NCBI GenBank assembly: GCA_964564225.1
Contig: CAZMAF010000002.1
Span: 32,702 to 96,701 of the forward strand
From: RGIG1993 sp964564225
GTDB taxonomy: Bacteria > Bacillota > Clostridia > Oscillospirales > CAG-272
Reading direction: 5' to 3'
DNA: 64,000 nt
Shown: in pieces, positions 16,050 through 23,750 of the stretch
How positions within the stretch are numbered: the stretch's first letter is position 1
How the letters are laid out: each line of letters begins with the position of its first letter
The notes under the pieces: model-generated
Database searches by the model: none
Told to the model about the DNA's origin: nothing
The model's input: only the letters and a program-made list of their open reading frames with translations
Made by a program: the position numbers and the translations under genes

Positions 16050-18035
16050 TTATTGTTCGTCGAGATAGTTGTCGATTGCGTTGGTGAGTTGCGCCATTGC
16101 CTCATCGATACTGCCGTAAATGACGGTTGCTGCGGCGTCGTAATGACCGCCGCCGCCGATTTTTTCAAGAATGATCTGTACGTTTATCTTGCCGGTAGAA
16201 CGTGCGGAAATGCGAACGGTATCGTCAATTTTACAAAGAGCAAAAGAGGCGAGAACGCCGTCGACAGTCAAAAGATTATCGGCGACCTTGGCTGCTGCGA
16301 TGCGGTCTTGTGCAGTGTTATCATCTTCGTTATTGATCGAAATGGCAATCGTTTTGCGGTAGATCTGAACGTTGGTTTCAAAACGCGCCTTGCGGATCAG
16401 ATCGTCAAGTCCTGTTTTGAAAAGTTCCTGCGCTTCGTTGGGATTGGCACCCTGACCGCGCAGATACTGTGCTGCTGAGAAGGTTCTGACACCGGTATTG
16501 ACAACGAAATGTTTGGTGTCGAGCATAATACCTGCAAACATAAGGTCTGCTTCTTGTTTGGAAAGTTTGACACTTGCTGAGGTTTGCTCGAGAATTTCAC
16601 ATACCAACTCGCACGCCGAGGAGGCGGAGGGTTCAATATAATGAAGAACCGGAGTTTTGGAAAACTCGGCATTCATTCTGTGGTGGTCAACGTATACCAC
16701 TTTACGAACGAGCTTTGCGATTTCTTCACTTTCAAATTGTGTGGGATTGTTGACGTCGACGATGATGAGGAGCGTATCGGAATAGTTGAGCTCGCAAGCC
16801 TCTGCCGCACTTACGAATACGTTATCGTATGCGTGAAGCGATTTTAGTCTGTCAAAGCATTTAGCAAGAGAGGCGTTGCTTTTGTCGGTTATGATATAAC
16901 AGGGTTTTCCGCACTGCATAATCAGGCGTGCCATACCGATACAAGCGCCGAAAGAGTCAAAGTCAGCATATTTGTGACCCATTATGAGTACGTTGGAGCT
17001 GCTTTGGATCAGGCTTGTCAGTTTTGATGCAACGGTTCGCGATTTTACGGTTGAGCGTTTTTGAGAGGATTTTGTCAGACCGCCGATATATTCAATGCCG
17101 TCTTCTGATTTGATGACCGCCTGGTCGCCGCCACGCGCAAGGGCAAGCTCAATTGCCGCTTTTGCCGCGGCATCTTTTTCTGTCATCGTACCGGAAACGG
17201 TGGAAGTGCCGATTGAAATTGTGGGCGGAATATCACTTTTTCCAACGGGAATTGCATGGATATCGGCAAAAATTTCAAACTTTTTAATTTTTTCATAGCC
17301 TTGGCGGCTGAAAACGAAGATGAATTTGTTACGTTCAAATTCTTTGATGATACCGCCTGCCGATACGCCCCATTCGATCAGCATGTGTGAAATGGTTGAG
17401 GCAACCGAGGTGGTATTTTCGCCTTCAATCTGCACTAATTCATCGATATTGTCGATATAGATATAAGCGACGAAGGTTTCTTCAAGAGCCATACGAGCGC
17501 GGAGATTTTCCGCTACCGTAATATCGTCCCACCAAATGAGAGTGTGATCGTTCTGGCAGGGTTTTGCCATAACGTGATAAACGGTGTCATTTGAGGACCA
17601 GATAATATCTTCGGCTTCGTCAGCATCGTTAAAGCGCTCAATGCCAAAGCCTGTGATCGAACGAAGTGTTCTTGTTTTCCCGTGAGGCAGGTCGAAAGCT
17701 ACTTCAAAGCAATGGTTTGCCCAAACGATGAAGCCGTTTTCGTTACATAGCGCGATGGGTGTCGAGATTTCATTATAAACTGTGTGCGGTAATTCCGCAA
17801 CAACGGGAGCAAGTTCTGCGTTTTTACGATTTTTTATGATGCGCACTCTTCCGAAAATGAATATGAACGCTAAAATGCAAAAATAAATGCCTGAAACAAA
17901 TGCGGTCAGTATAAGAGGATTATTTTGCGTTTGGGAAGCGATGGGTAAAATCCAGAAGAGCAGAGTAGTGATAACCCAAATCAGGATAAACTGCCACCAT
18001 TTCATACCTAAATACGATTTCTTGTTTTTTTTCAT
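16050..18035 (-). CDS. gdpP: c-di-AMP phosphodiesterase GdpP-like (PAS, degenerate GGDEF, DHH/DHHA1)
   Basis: A 661-residue protein with two N-terminal membrane segments (about 15-33 and 42-62), a PAS-like region (about 85-180), a degenerate GGDEF domain (about 185-310) with no intact GGDEF motif, a DHH domain starting GHKYADFDSFGA (353-364) with VDHHRM further on, and a C-terminal DHHA1 domain with GGGGHYDAAA. GdpP hydrolyses c-di-AMP to pApA and so affects potassium, turgor and cell-wall homeostasis. It heads the minus-strand run gdpP-rplI-dnaB. A promoter is at 18175-18203, and a hairpin separates its SD from the ATG. Confidence 0.92.
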   Translation of the reverse strand: MKKNKKSYLGMKWWQFILIWVITTLLFWILPIASQTQNNPLILTAFVSGIYFCILAFIFIFGRVRIIKNRKNAELAPVVAELPHTVYNEISTPIALCNENGFIVWANHCFEVAFDLPHGKTRTLRSITGFGIERFNDADEAEDIIWSSNDTVYHVMAKPCQNDHTLIWWDDITVAENLRARMALEETFVAYIYIDNIDELVQIEGENTTSVASTISHMLIEWGVSAGGIIKEFERNKFIFVFSRQGYEKIKKFEIFADIHAIPVGKSDIPPTISIGTSTVSGTMTEKDAAAKAAIELALARGGDQAVIKSEDGIEYIGGLTKSSQKRSTVKSRTVASKLTSLIQSSSNVLIMGHKYADFDSFGACIGMARLIMQCGKPCYIITDKSNASLAKCFDRLKSLHAYDNVFVSAAEACELNYSDTLLIIVDVNNPTQFESEEIAKLVRKVVYVDHHRMNAEFSKTPVLHYIEPSASSACELVCEILEQTSASVKLSKQEADLMFAGIMLDTKHFVVNTGVRTFSAAQYLRGQGANPNEAQELFKTGLDDLIRKARFETNVQIYRKTIAISINNEDDNTAQDRIAAAKVADNLLTVDGVLASFALCKIDDTVRISARSTGKINVQIILEKIGGGGHYDAAATVIYGSIDEAMAQLTNAIDNYLDEQ

Positions 18036-18043
18036 TTTGTTAC

Positions 18044-18074
18044 ACGCAATCTAAACGTTGCGTCCTCATCCTTT
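18044..18074 (-). promoter_or_regulatory. Shine-Dalgarno plus hairpin leader of gdpP
   Basis: On the minus strand AAAGGATGAGG is followed directly by ACGCAA-8 bases-TTGCGT and then 8 bases to the ATG. Unfolded spacing is about 28 bases; folded spacing is about 8, the optimal distance. No other SD is visible. Confidence 0.5.
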
Positions 18075-18174
18075 CACCAGATTAGAGATGGAAAGCGAAA
18101 AATTTTCTCCTACTTATAATTTAAATATAAATATAAAAATATAAATAAATTATTAGGAAAAATACACCATGTTA

Positions 18175-18203
18175 AGTATAGCATAAAAGAAATCGTTTGT
18201 AAA
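18175..18203 (-). promoter_or_regulatory. Promoter of the gdpP-rplI-dnaB operon
   Basis: On the minus strand: TTTACA (18198-18203), 17 bases, TATACT (18175-18180). It is divergent from the promoter at 18241. The intergenic 18036-18357 is otherwise AT-rich leader sequence with no gene. Confidence 0.75.
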
Positions 18204-18240
18204 GTAAAAAATGAATTTTTTTGTCGATGAAATATTGATA

Positions 18241-18269
18241 TTGACTTTTTGGAAATATTATCATATAAT
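18241..18269 (+). promoter_or_regulatory. Promoter of the flavin reductase-rimM-trmD operon
   Basis: TTGACT (18241-18246), a 17-base spacer and a perfect TATAAT (18264-18269). The leader to the first gene is about 80 bases. Confidence 0.8.
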
Positions 18270-18357
18270 ATGATAAAAGGGATATCTTAACTTCTTGTGA
18301 AAACGTACCGAAATTTATGTTGGTAATGCGTTAAAACTGTGAGCGGAGGAAGAATTT

Positions 18358-18867
18358 ATGGCGTTTAAGGAAATTGCTGCAAAAGAGTTGAGTGAAAACT
18401 TATTTCATAAGATTGACGACGATTGGCTTTTGATCTGCGCGTGGGATAATGAAAACGGCAGAATGAATATGATGACGGCAAGTTGGGGAGGATTCGGTAT
18501 TCTTTGGCACAAAGAGGTCTGCTTTTTGTTTGTGCGCCCTCAACGCCATACGCATAAGCTTTTGGATGAACAGGATGTTTTTTCCGTTGCCGTTCTGCCT
18601 TTCGATAAAAAGGATGCACACAAAGTGTGCGGTAAGTTGTCTGGGCGTAATGTTGATAAGATCAAAGAAACGGGACTTAGCGTGACAGAGATTGACGGTA
18701 CGGTTACGGTGTCTGAAGGTGAACTTGTTTTTGTCGTGAAAAAACTCTATGAGGACATTCTGAAAAAGGAGGGATTTCTTGAAGAAGCCTTGCTTAAGAA
18801 TTATCCTGCCGACGATTTTCATACGGTTTACGTTTGCGAGATCAAGAAGGTATATATCAAGGAATAA
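18358..18867 (+). CDS. Flavin reductase family protein (FMN-binding split barrel)
   Basis: A 169-residue flavoprotein of the flavin reductase-like family. The pattern LLICAWDNENGRMNMMTASWGGFG followed by FVRPQRHTH, with a KLSGRNVDKI segment, is typical. The FMN-binding residues are usually those around the MTASW and RPQRHT segments. The specific substrate cannot be read from sequence. The start at 18358 follows GCGGAGGAAG. It is the first gene before rimM-trmD, with only an 11-base gap. Confidence 0.82.
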   Translation: MAFKEIAAKELSENLFHKIDDDWLLICAWDNENGRMNMMTASWGGFGILWHKEVCFLFVRPQRHTHKLLDEQDVFSVAVLPFDKKDAHKVCGKLSGRNVDKIKETGLSVTEIDGTVTVSEGELVFVVKKLYEDILKKEGFLEEALLKNYPADDFHTVYVCEIKKVYIKE

Positions 18868-18878
18868 AGGACGAAACT

Positions 18879-19388
18879 ATGAAAGAATCTTTATATATTG
18901 AAGCGGGTAAAATTATCAATACTCACGGTATCGGCGGTGATGTCGTCGTGGAATCGTATTGTGATTCTCCGGAGGTTTTACAGTCATTGCCATCGCTTTT
19001 TTTGAAAAATAAAGACGGGTATATGAAGTTCACAATCAAAAAAGCAAGTTTATTTAAAGGACGCGTACTGTTTCATTTTGCGGGCTATGACTGTATAGAG
19101 GAGGCAATTCCGTTAAAAAACAAGATGATTTATGCGCTTCGCGAAGACTTTGCTCTTGAAGAAGGCGAGCATTTTATCGTTGATCTGATCGGACTTCCGA
19201 TATATGATATTGAAAACGGCGAGATTTACGGAAAGTTGACCGATGTATTGAACTATGGGGCAAGCGATATTTACGAAATTGTAAAATGTGACGGAACGAA
19301 GGCGTATATTCCTGTGGTAGATGAATTTGTGAAGTCGGTTGATCTTGAAAAGGGTATTGCCGTTTCGGTTATTGAGGGATTGTTATGA
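18879..19388 (+). CDS. rimM: 16S rRNA maturation protein RimM
   Basis: A 169-residue protein with the N-terminal RimM barrel (IEAGKIINTHGIGGDVVVES) and a C-terminal PRC barrel (LIGLPIYDIENGEIYGKL, then YIPVVDEFVKSVD). It assists maturation of the 30S head domain and binds S19. The ATG at 18879, preceded by AAAGGAC, gives the normal N-terminus; the longer frame from 18834 overlaps the previous gene. Its stop overlaps trmD by 4 bases. Confidence 0.94.
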   Translation: MKESLYIEAGKIINTHGIGGDVVVESYCDSPEVLQSLPSLFLKNKDGYMKFTIKKASLFKGRVLFHFAGYDCIEEAIPLKNKMIYALREDFALEEGEHFIVDLIGLPIYDIENGEIYGKLTDVLNYGASDIYEIVKCDGTKAYIPVVDEFVKSVDLEKGIAVSVIEGLL

Positions 19389-20062
19389 AGTTTGCGGTTA
19401 TGACTTTGTTTCCTGATATGATCCGCTTTGTATGCTCGGAAAGTATTATCGGTAGGGCGTGCGATGCGGGTTATATCGAAATTGAAGCGCATGATATCCG
19501 TGATTATTCCAAGGACAAGCATCGGCGTGTCGATGATACGCCGTATGGCGGCGGAATGGGCATGCTAATGGCGGCGCCGCCGGTATATGATTGTTATACG
19601 GATGTTATAGGACGTTTGAAAGGCTCGGTACGAACGATCTATATGTCACCGCAAGGCAGTCTTTTAACACAGAAGAAAGTGAAGGAACTTCGTCAATATG
19701 ACAATCTTTTGATCCTTTGCGGACACTATGAGGGAATTGATGCGCGCGTGATCGAGGAAATCTGCGACGAGGAAATCTCAATCGGAGATTACGTTTTGAC
19801 CGGCGGCGAGTTGCCTGCATGCATTCTTATCGATGCTGTTTCCAGAACCTGTGACGGTGTTTTGTCGGATGCCGAATGCTATGAAAATGAAAGCGTGTCT
19901 TGCGGAATGCTTGAGTATCCGCAGTATACGCGCCCGTATAATTTTCACGGAAAGAAAGTTCCGGATGTATTGCTTAGCGGCAATCATAAGGAAATACAAA
20001 AATGGAGAGAACGCGAGGCCTTGCAGCTTACGATGAAAAAAAGGCCTGATCTTATCATTTGA
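19385..20062 (+). CDS. trmD: tRNA (guanine37-N1)-methyltransferase TrmD
   Basis: A 225-residue SPOUT methyltransferase beginning MKFAVMTLFPDMI. It shows the TPYGGGMGMLM and YMSPQG segments, the AdoMet trefoil-knot sequence LCGHYEGIDARVIEE, and SIGDYVLTGGELP. It makes m1G37 in tRNAs reading CNN codons and prevents +1 frameshifting. It is translationally coupled to rimM by an ATGA overlap. Confidence 0.96.
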   Translation: MKFAVMTLFPDMIRFVCSESIIGRACDAGYIEIEAHDIRDYSKDKHRRVDDTPYGGGMGMLMAAPPVYDCYTDVIGRLKGSVRTIYMSPQGSLLTQKKVKELRQYDNLLILCGHYEGIDARVIEEICDEEISIGDYVLTGGELPACILIDAVSRTCDGVLSDAECYENESVSCGMLEYPQYTRPYNFHGKKVPDVLLSGNHKEIQKWREREALQLTMKKRPDLII

Positions 20063-20099
20063 TTGTTTGGTGAATGTGATTTCCAAAGGGGTGATGAAA

Positions 20100-22157
20100 A
20101 TGAGTTTACGACCCAAAAAGGTAAGAAGAAAAAGTTTTTTCTTACGTGTGTTTGGCTCATTGAATAAGCGCTTTTACCGCTATGTGCAGAACGGTGCGGT
20201 AGGACGCTATCTTTCCGGTTATGATGCCTCGTGCGAGCGCTTGAATCATACGATGTTGAGCCGTTTGTTTTCAAAATGGAAAAAGAATGCAAATGGTTTT
20301 CAGGAAGCGCCGATTCTTGAGGAATTGCCGCCGGAGGCAGACGGAATCGTAACGTATGAAGAAGGTTCGATACGATGTGATGTGCGAGACAGATTTGCGG
20401 AGAAGTTTGATAAAAGCAGGCTTGTTGGCACTGCAAGGCAGTTTAAAAGCGTATTATTGAACACGCCGCTTGTCAACTATGGTCTCATCTTGTTCGGATT
20501 TGCGTTGTTTTTGTTGATTTCTCAGGCAATGACCCTCTTTTTTGCGATATTTGACGTGCCGCTCGGTGTGTTTACTTATGCGCTTTCCAATGATACGGTT
20601 CTTACGGTAACGTATATGGCTGCGGCAGTTGTTCTGATGGGGCTTTCGTTGATATGGGTGTTTGCGCAAAACGGCTCGCTTGCTTCATTTATGCTTGACA
20701 GTGTTTTGATCGGCTCTTTGCTGAATGCCACGATGGGCGTAACACAGATCCGTAAAACGACCTCTGACGCGAAGATTATTCCAAGACGATTTGCTTTTTT
20801 TATCGGAGTTCTTTTGGGAATTTTAACTTTCTTTGCCACGCCGCATTGGTTTTTTATCGTTTTGTTGGTGGCGGTCTTGGTCATGATCGTCATGAATATA
20901 CCTGAGTTTGGTGTGATTTTCGGTATATTTGTGTTGCCGTATTTATCTCTTTTTGAGCATCCTACTGTAATTGCTGTTCTGCTGATTGTGCTGTTGTTCG
21001 TTTCAACCGTATTGAAGCTTTTGCGCGGTAAACGTACGTATCGTTTTGAGCCGCTTGATATTTACGTGGGTATTTTCTTGATCCTTACGCTTTTGGGCGG
21101 TATCATTACGGTGGGCGGTACTGACTCTGCTGTCAGAGCGTTGACGCTTTTTGCATTTGGAATGAGTTATTTTATTCTTAAAGTTCTGGTGCGTGATGAG
21201 GCTTGGCTGAAACGTTGTATTGATGCGCTGATTGCTTCGTCGATTCCTGTTTCGGTTTTGGCGATTGTTGAGTTTATTCTTGGAAAGGCAAGCTCGAAAT
21301 GGCAAGATATGGCTGTTTTTTCTTCGCTATCTGGAAGAGCTTCTTCGCTGTGGGATAATCCGAATGTTCTGGCTGAATTTTTGTTGATCGCATTTTTTGT
21401 TTCTCTGGGTAGTTTTTTTGCGCATAAGCAAGCTACACAGAAGTTTTTATCGCTCGTTGTACTGGGCTTGAATGGTGCGGCACTTGTGTTTACCTGGTCG
21501 CGAGGCGCATGGATCGCGCTTGCGGTTGCTTTAATAGGTATTTTGCTTTTATATTCTCATAAGTCACTGCCCTTTGTGCTGGTTGGGCTTGCTGTATCCG
21601 TTGCGGCTTTTGTGTTTCTTCCTGAGTCGTTTGTTGTCCGTGTTCAAAGTATTGTGACTTTTTCCGACTCCTCTACGTTGTATCGCATTCACATTTGGCA
21701 GGGCTGTTCCGCGCTTATTCGCGATGTATTCTGGTCCGGGGTCGGCATTGGTGAGGAAGCCTTCCGTGCTTCGTATTTGCCGTATGCGCTTTCAGGCATC
21801 GAAAATGCTCCGCATGCGCATAATCTTGCATTGCAGATCGTTATTGAACTTGGCATTGTTGGATTTTTGGTTTTTGTTATTATGCTCGTATCGGTCACAC
21901 GAGTGGTTTTTACTCTTTTTGCAAAATGCAGAATGAATCACAGCATATCGTTGTATGCACTTGGCGTATACGGCGCGTTGTCAGCGTTGCTGTTGCATGG
22001 TGTGACCGATTACGTCTGGTATAATATGCGTATTTATTTGCTCTTTTTCGTGTTGATTGGGATTTTGTCTGCCGCAAGACAAATCGGTAGTCGGTCAGTA
22101 ACGGATTGTGTGAGGGAAGCAGATCGTTGCGATCTGGATATATCGGTTCGCAGGTGA
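20100..22157 (+). CDS. O-antigen ligase/polymerase family membrane protein (Wzy_C type)
   Basis: About 685 residues: a basic cytoplasmic N-terminus (about 1-120) followed by roughly 12 or more membrane segments. The Wzy_C-type region is TWSRGAWIALAVALIGI, then the large loop SIVTFSDSSTLYRIHIWQG and ENAPHAHNLALQIVIELGIVG near the end, containing the conserved His-Asn. Such proteins join or polymerise lipid-linked glycans on the outer face of the membrane. The ATG at 20100 has AAAGGGG about 9 bases upstream; 20094 is an alternative. No other glycan genes adjoin it, so the polymer is unknown. Confidence 0.8.
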   Translation: MSLRPKKVRRKSFFLRVFGSLNKRFYRYVQNGAVGRYLSGYDASCERLNHTMLSRLFSKWKKNANGFQEAPILEELPPEADGIVTYEEGSIRCDVRDRFAEKFDKSRLVGTARQFKSVLLNTPLVNYGLILFGFALFLLISQAMTLFFAIFDVPLGVFTYALSNDTVLTVTYMAAAVVLMGLSLIWVFAQNGSLASFMLDSVLIGSLLNATMGVTQIRKTTSDAKIIPRRFAFFIGVLLGILTFFATPHWFFIVLLVAVLVMIVMNIPEFGVIFGIFVLPYLSLFEHPTVIAVLLIVLLFVSTVLKLLRGKRTYRFEPLDIYVGIFLILTLLGGIITVGGTDSAVRALTLFAFGMSYFILKVLVRDEAWLKRCIDALIASSIPVSVLAIVEFILGKASSKWQDMAVFSSLSGRASSLWDNPNVLAEFLLIAFFVSLGSFFAHKQATQKFLSLVVLGLNGAALVFTWSRGAWIALAVALIGILLLYSHKSLPFVLVGLAVSVAAFVFLPESFVVRVQSIVTFSDSSTLYRIHIWQGCSALIRDVFWSGVGIGEEAFRASYLPYALSGIENAPHAHNLALQIVIELGIVGFLVFVIMLVSVTRVVFTLFAKCRMNHSISLYALGVYGALSALLLHGVTDYVWYNMRIYLLFFVLIGILSAARQIGSRSVTDCVREADRCDLDISVRR

Positions 22158-22185
22158 GTGTCTGTGTTGGAAAGGATTATGGCTT

Positions 22186-22725
22186 ATGAACAATAAAATG
22201 AAAAACAGACGGCGCACCCCGTTTAATGTCGTGGATGCAGGTATTTTACTTTTACTGCTTGTGGTACTTCTTGTCTCGGTGTTTTTTGTCTTTTTTGCAG
22301 ACCGTATTTCATTCGGACCTTCGGCGCAGGGAAGCGATCGGAAAACAGTGATTTATACGCTTGAAATCCGGGGTATTGATAACGATTTGCTGAATGAGAA
22401 TAAAAGTTTGCCGATTGCTAAAGGGGAAGAAGTGTATCACATTGGCGATTCGTATACTCTCGGTAAAGTCAGATCCGTCAGTGAAGCTATGCCGTATATG
22501 GCAGCGACGTCAGCGGTTGATGCAGCGGGCGATTTGATTTATGCCCCCCGTCCCGATAAAAGCAGTTTTTTGATTGAGATTGAAGCGGAGGCATCGTTTA
22601 CGGATGGAAGTTATACGATTGACGGCAAAATACTGCGTATAGGTGATACGTTTACAATGGCGACCCCCTTTTTTACAGCAGAGGCATATTGCAAGGATAT
22701 TGAGGAGGTAAAGGGTAATGAATGA
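22186..22725 (+). CDS. DUF4330 domain protein, membrane-anchored (first copy)
   Basis: A 179-residue protein with a short basic N-terminus, one membrane segment (about 20-45) and an extracytoplasmic beta-rich domain starting at about DRKTVIYTLEIRGID. FNVVDAGILLLLLVVLLVSV matches the DUF4330 N-terminal pattern. The function is unknown. It follows the O-antigen-ligase-like gene by 28 bases and overlaps the second DUF4330 gene, so the three form an operon. It may help glycan assembly or export; this is inferred from context only. Confidence 0.68.
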   Translation: MNNKMKNRRRTPFNVVDAGILLLLLVVLLVSVFFVFFADRISFGPSAQGSDRKTVIYTLEIRGIDNDLLNENKSLPIAKGEEVYHIGDSYTLGKVRSVSEAMPYMAATSAVDAAGDLIYAPRPDKSSFLIEIEAEASFTDGSYTIDGKILRIGDTFTMATPFFTAEAYCKDIEEVKGNE

Positions 22726-23266
22726 GAATGAAAAGCTATTTTCTATGGATGCCCAAATTACCGAAAAGTCAGTAGCCACTGACAACCGCGTAAAAAAAAG
22801 ACATTTTACCGCTTTGGATTTTGGGTTGATTGTTGTTTTGTTGCTTTCGATTCTTGGAATTGGTTTTCGTACGGTAATTGCCGATTGGATTATGAAATCG
22901 ACACCGGAAGAAACGGTAACGATTCTTTTTAAAGCAGAAGGCGTTACGGCGGAACAACTTTCCCGTATGCAAAAGGATCGCGTATTAACGTTAAACGGGA
23001 AGGCGTTTGGAAAATTGCAATCGTTTACTTCGCAAAACGGTAAAATTGTTGTGGAACAAAAGAATGAAGAAGGCGTAGTAGAATTTATAACTGTGGAAGA
23101 TCAGAACAGTTATACAGTTTCGGGTGTCATTGACATCAGCGGTCGATATACCGACCAAGGATTCGTTTGCCAGGAAAATACGAATTTATATGTGGGTAAA
23201 ATACTCAATATTAATTCCAATTCCTATACGATAACTGTATTAATTACCGAAATTCCGCGAAAATAA
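22718..23266 (+). CDS. DUF4330 domain protein, membrane-anchored (second copy)
   Basis: A 182-residue diverged paralogue of the preceding gene: a longer polar N-terminus, FTALDFGLIVVLLLSILGIG as the membrane anchor (about 30-50), then an external domain with PEETVTILFKAEGVT, as in the first copy (TVIYTLEIRGID). It overlaps the first copy by 8 bases (start 22718, first stop 22725), indicating coupled translation. The function is unknown. Two diverged tandem copies suggest a hetero-oligomer. Confidence 0.65.
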   Translation: MNENEKLFSMDAQITEKSVATDNRVKKRHFTALDFGLIVVLLLSILGIGFRTVIADWIMKSTPEETVTILFKAEGVTAEQLSRMQKDRVLTLNGKAFGKLQSFTSQNGKIVVEQKNEEGVVEFITVEDQNSYTVSGVIDISGRYTDQGFVCQENTNLYVGKILNINSNSYTITVLITEIPRK

Positions 23267-23287
23267 ATGATTTTTCGCGATTAGGTC

Positions 23288-23316
23288 TTGATTTTTTCTT
23301 TTGATACTGCTATAAT
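23288..23316 (+). promoter_or_regulatory. Promoter of the canonical HPr gene
   Basis: TTGATT (23288-23293), 17 bases, TATAAT (23311-23316), about 55 bases before the HPr start. Confidence 0.75.
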
Positions 23317-23371
23317 GGTTGTGCTATATTGTAGTTAGTGAAAGTGTTTTAGACTAAGGAGAACAATTGTC

Positions 23372-23638
23372 ATGATTTCTAAAGAGATAACGGTGCAGAA
23401 TTTGCAAGGACTTCACGCAAGACCCGCAACGTTTTTTATTAAGAAAGCCAATTCTTACAAATGCTCGATCTGGGTAGAGAAGGATGAAAGAAGAGTGAAT
23501 GCAAAGTCGCTTCTCGGTGTCTTGTCGTTGGGTATTGCTAAGGGTATGACGGTAACGGTTATCGCTGACGGAAATGACGAAACTTCTGCAGTTGAGGGAC
23601 TTTGCTCGTTGATCGAAAACGGACTCGTCGGTGAATAA
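23372..23638 (+). CDS. ptsH: Phosphocarrier protein HPr
   Basis: An 88-residue HPr with both regulatory residues: His15 in LHARPATFF (phosphate from enzyme I) and Ser46 in NAKSLLGVLSLGIAKG (HPr kinase/phosphorylase target in Firmicutes). It carries phosphate to sugar permeases of the PTS and, as HPr-Ser-P, normally serves CcpA-dependent catabolite repression. It is monocistronic, with its own promoter and terminator. ptsI is not nearby. The SD AAGGAG is about 8 bases before the ATG. Confidence 0.95.
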   Translation: MISKEITVQNLQGLHARPATFFIKKANSYKCSIWVEKDERRVNAKSLLGVLSLGIAKGMTVTVIADGNDETSAVEGLCSLIENGLVGE

Positions 23639-23696
23639 TCGATAGACGTCGTTTCGGTTAATGTTATAAGCGATTTTTCGTATAACGAAACGTGAT

Positions 23697-23732
23697 AAGA
23701 CTGTTGCGCTTTATTTGCAACAGTCTTTTTTG
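23697..23732 (+). terminator. Terminator of ptsH
   Basis: AAGACTGTTGC / GCAACAGTCTT with a 9-base loop, followed by a T run. It lies just before uvrC. Confidence 0.87.
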
Positions 23733-23750
23733 ATATGTCAGAGGCGTAAT

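Noticed and set aside
20067..20099. An upstream start for the O-antigen-ligase-like protein
   Set aside because: The ATG at 20067 has no SD, while AAAGGGG is correctly spaced for the ATG at 20100.
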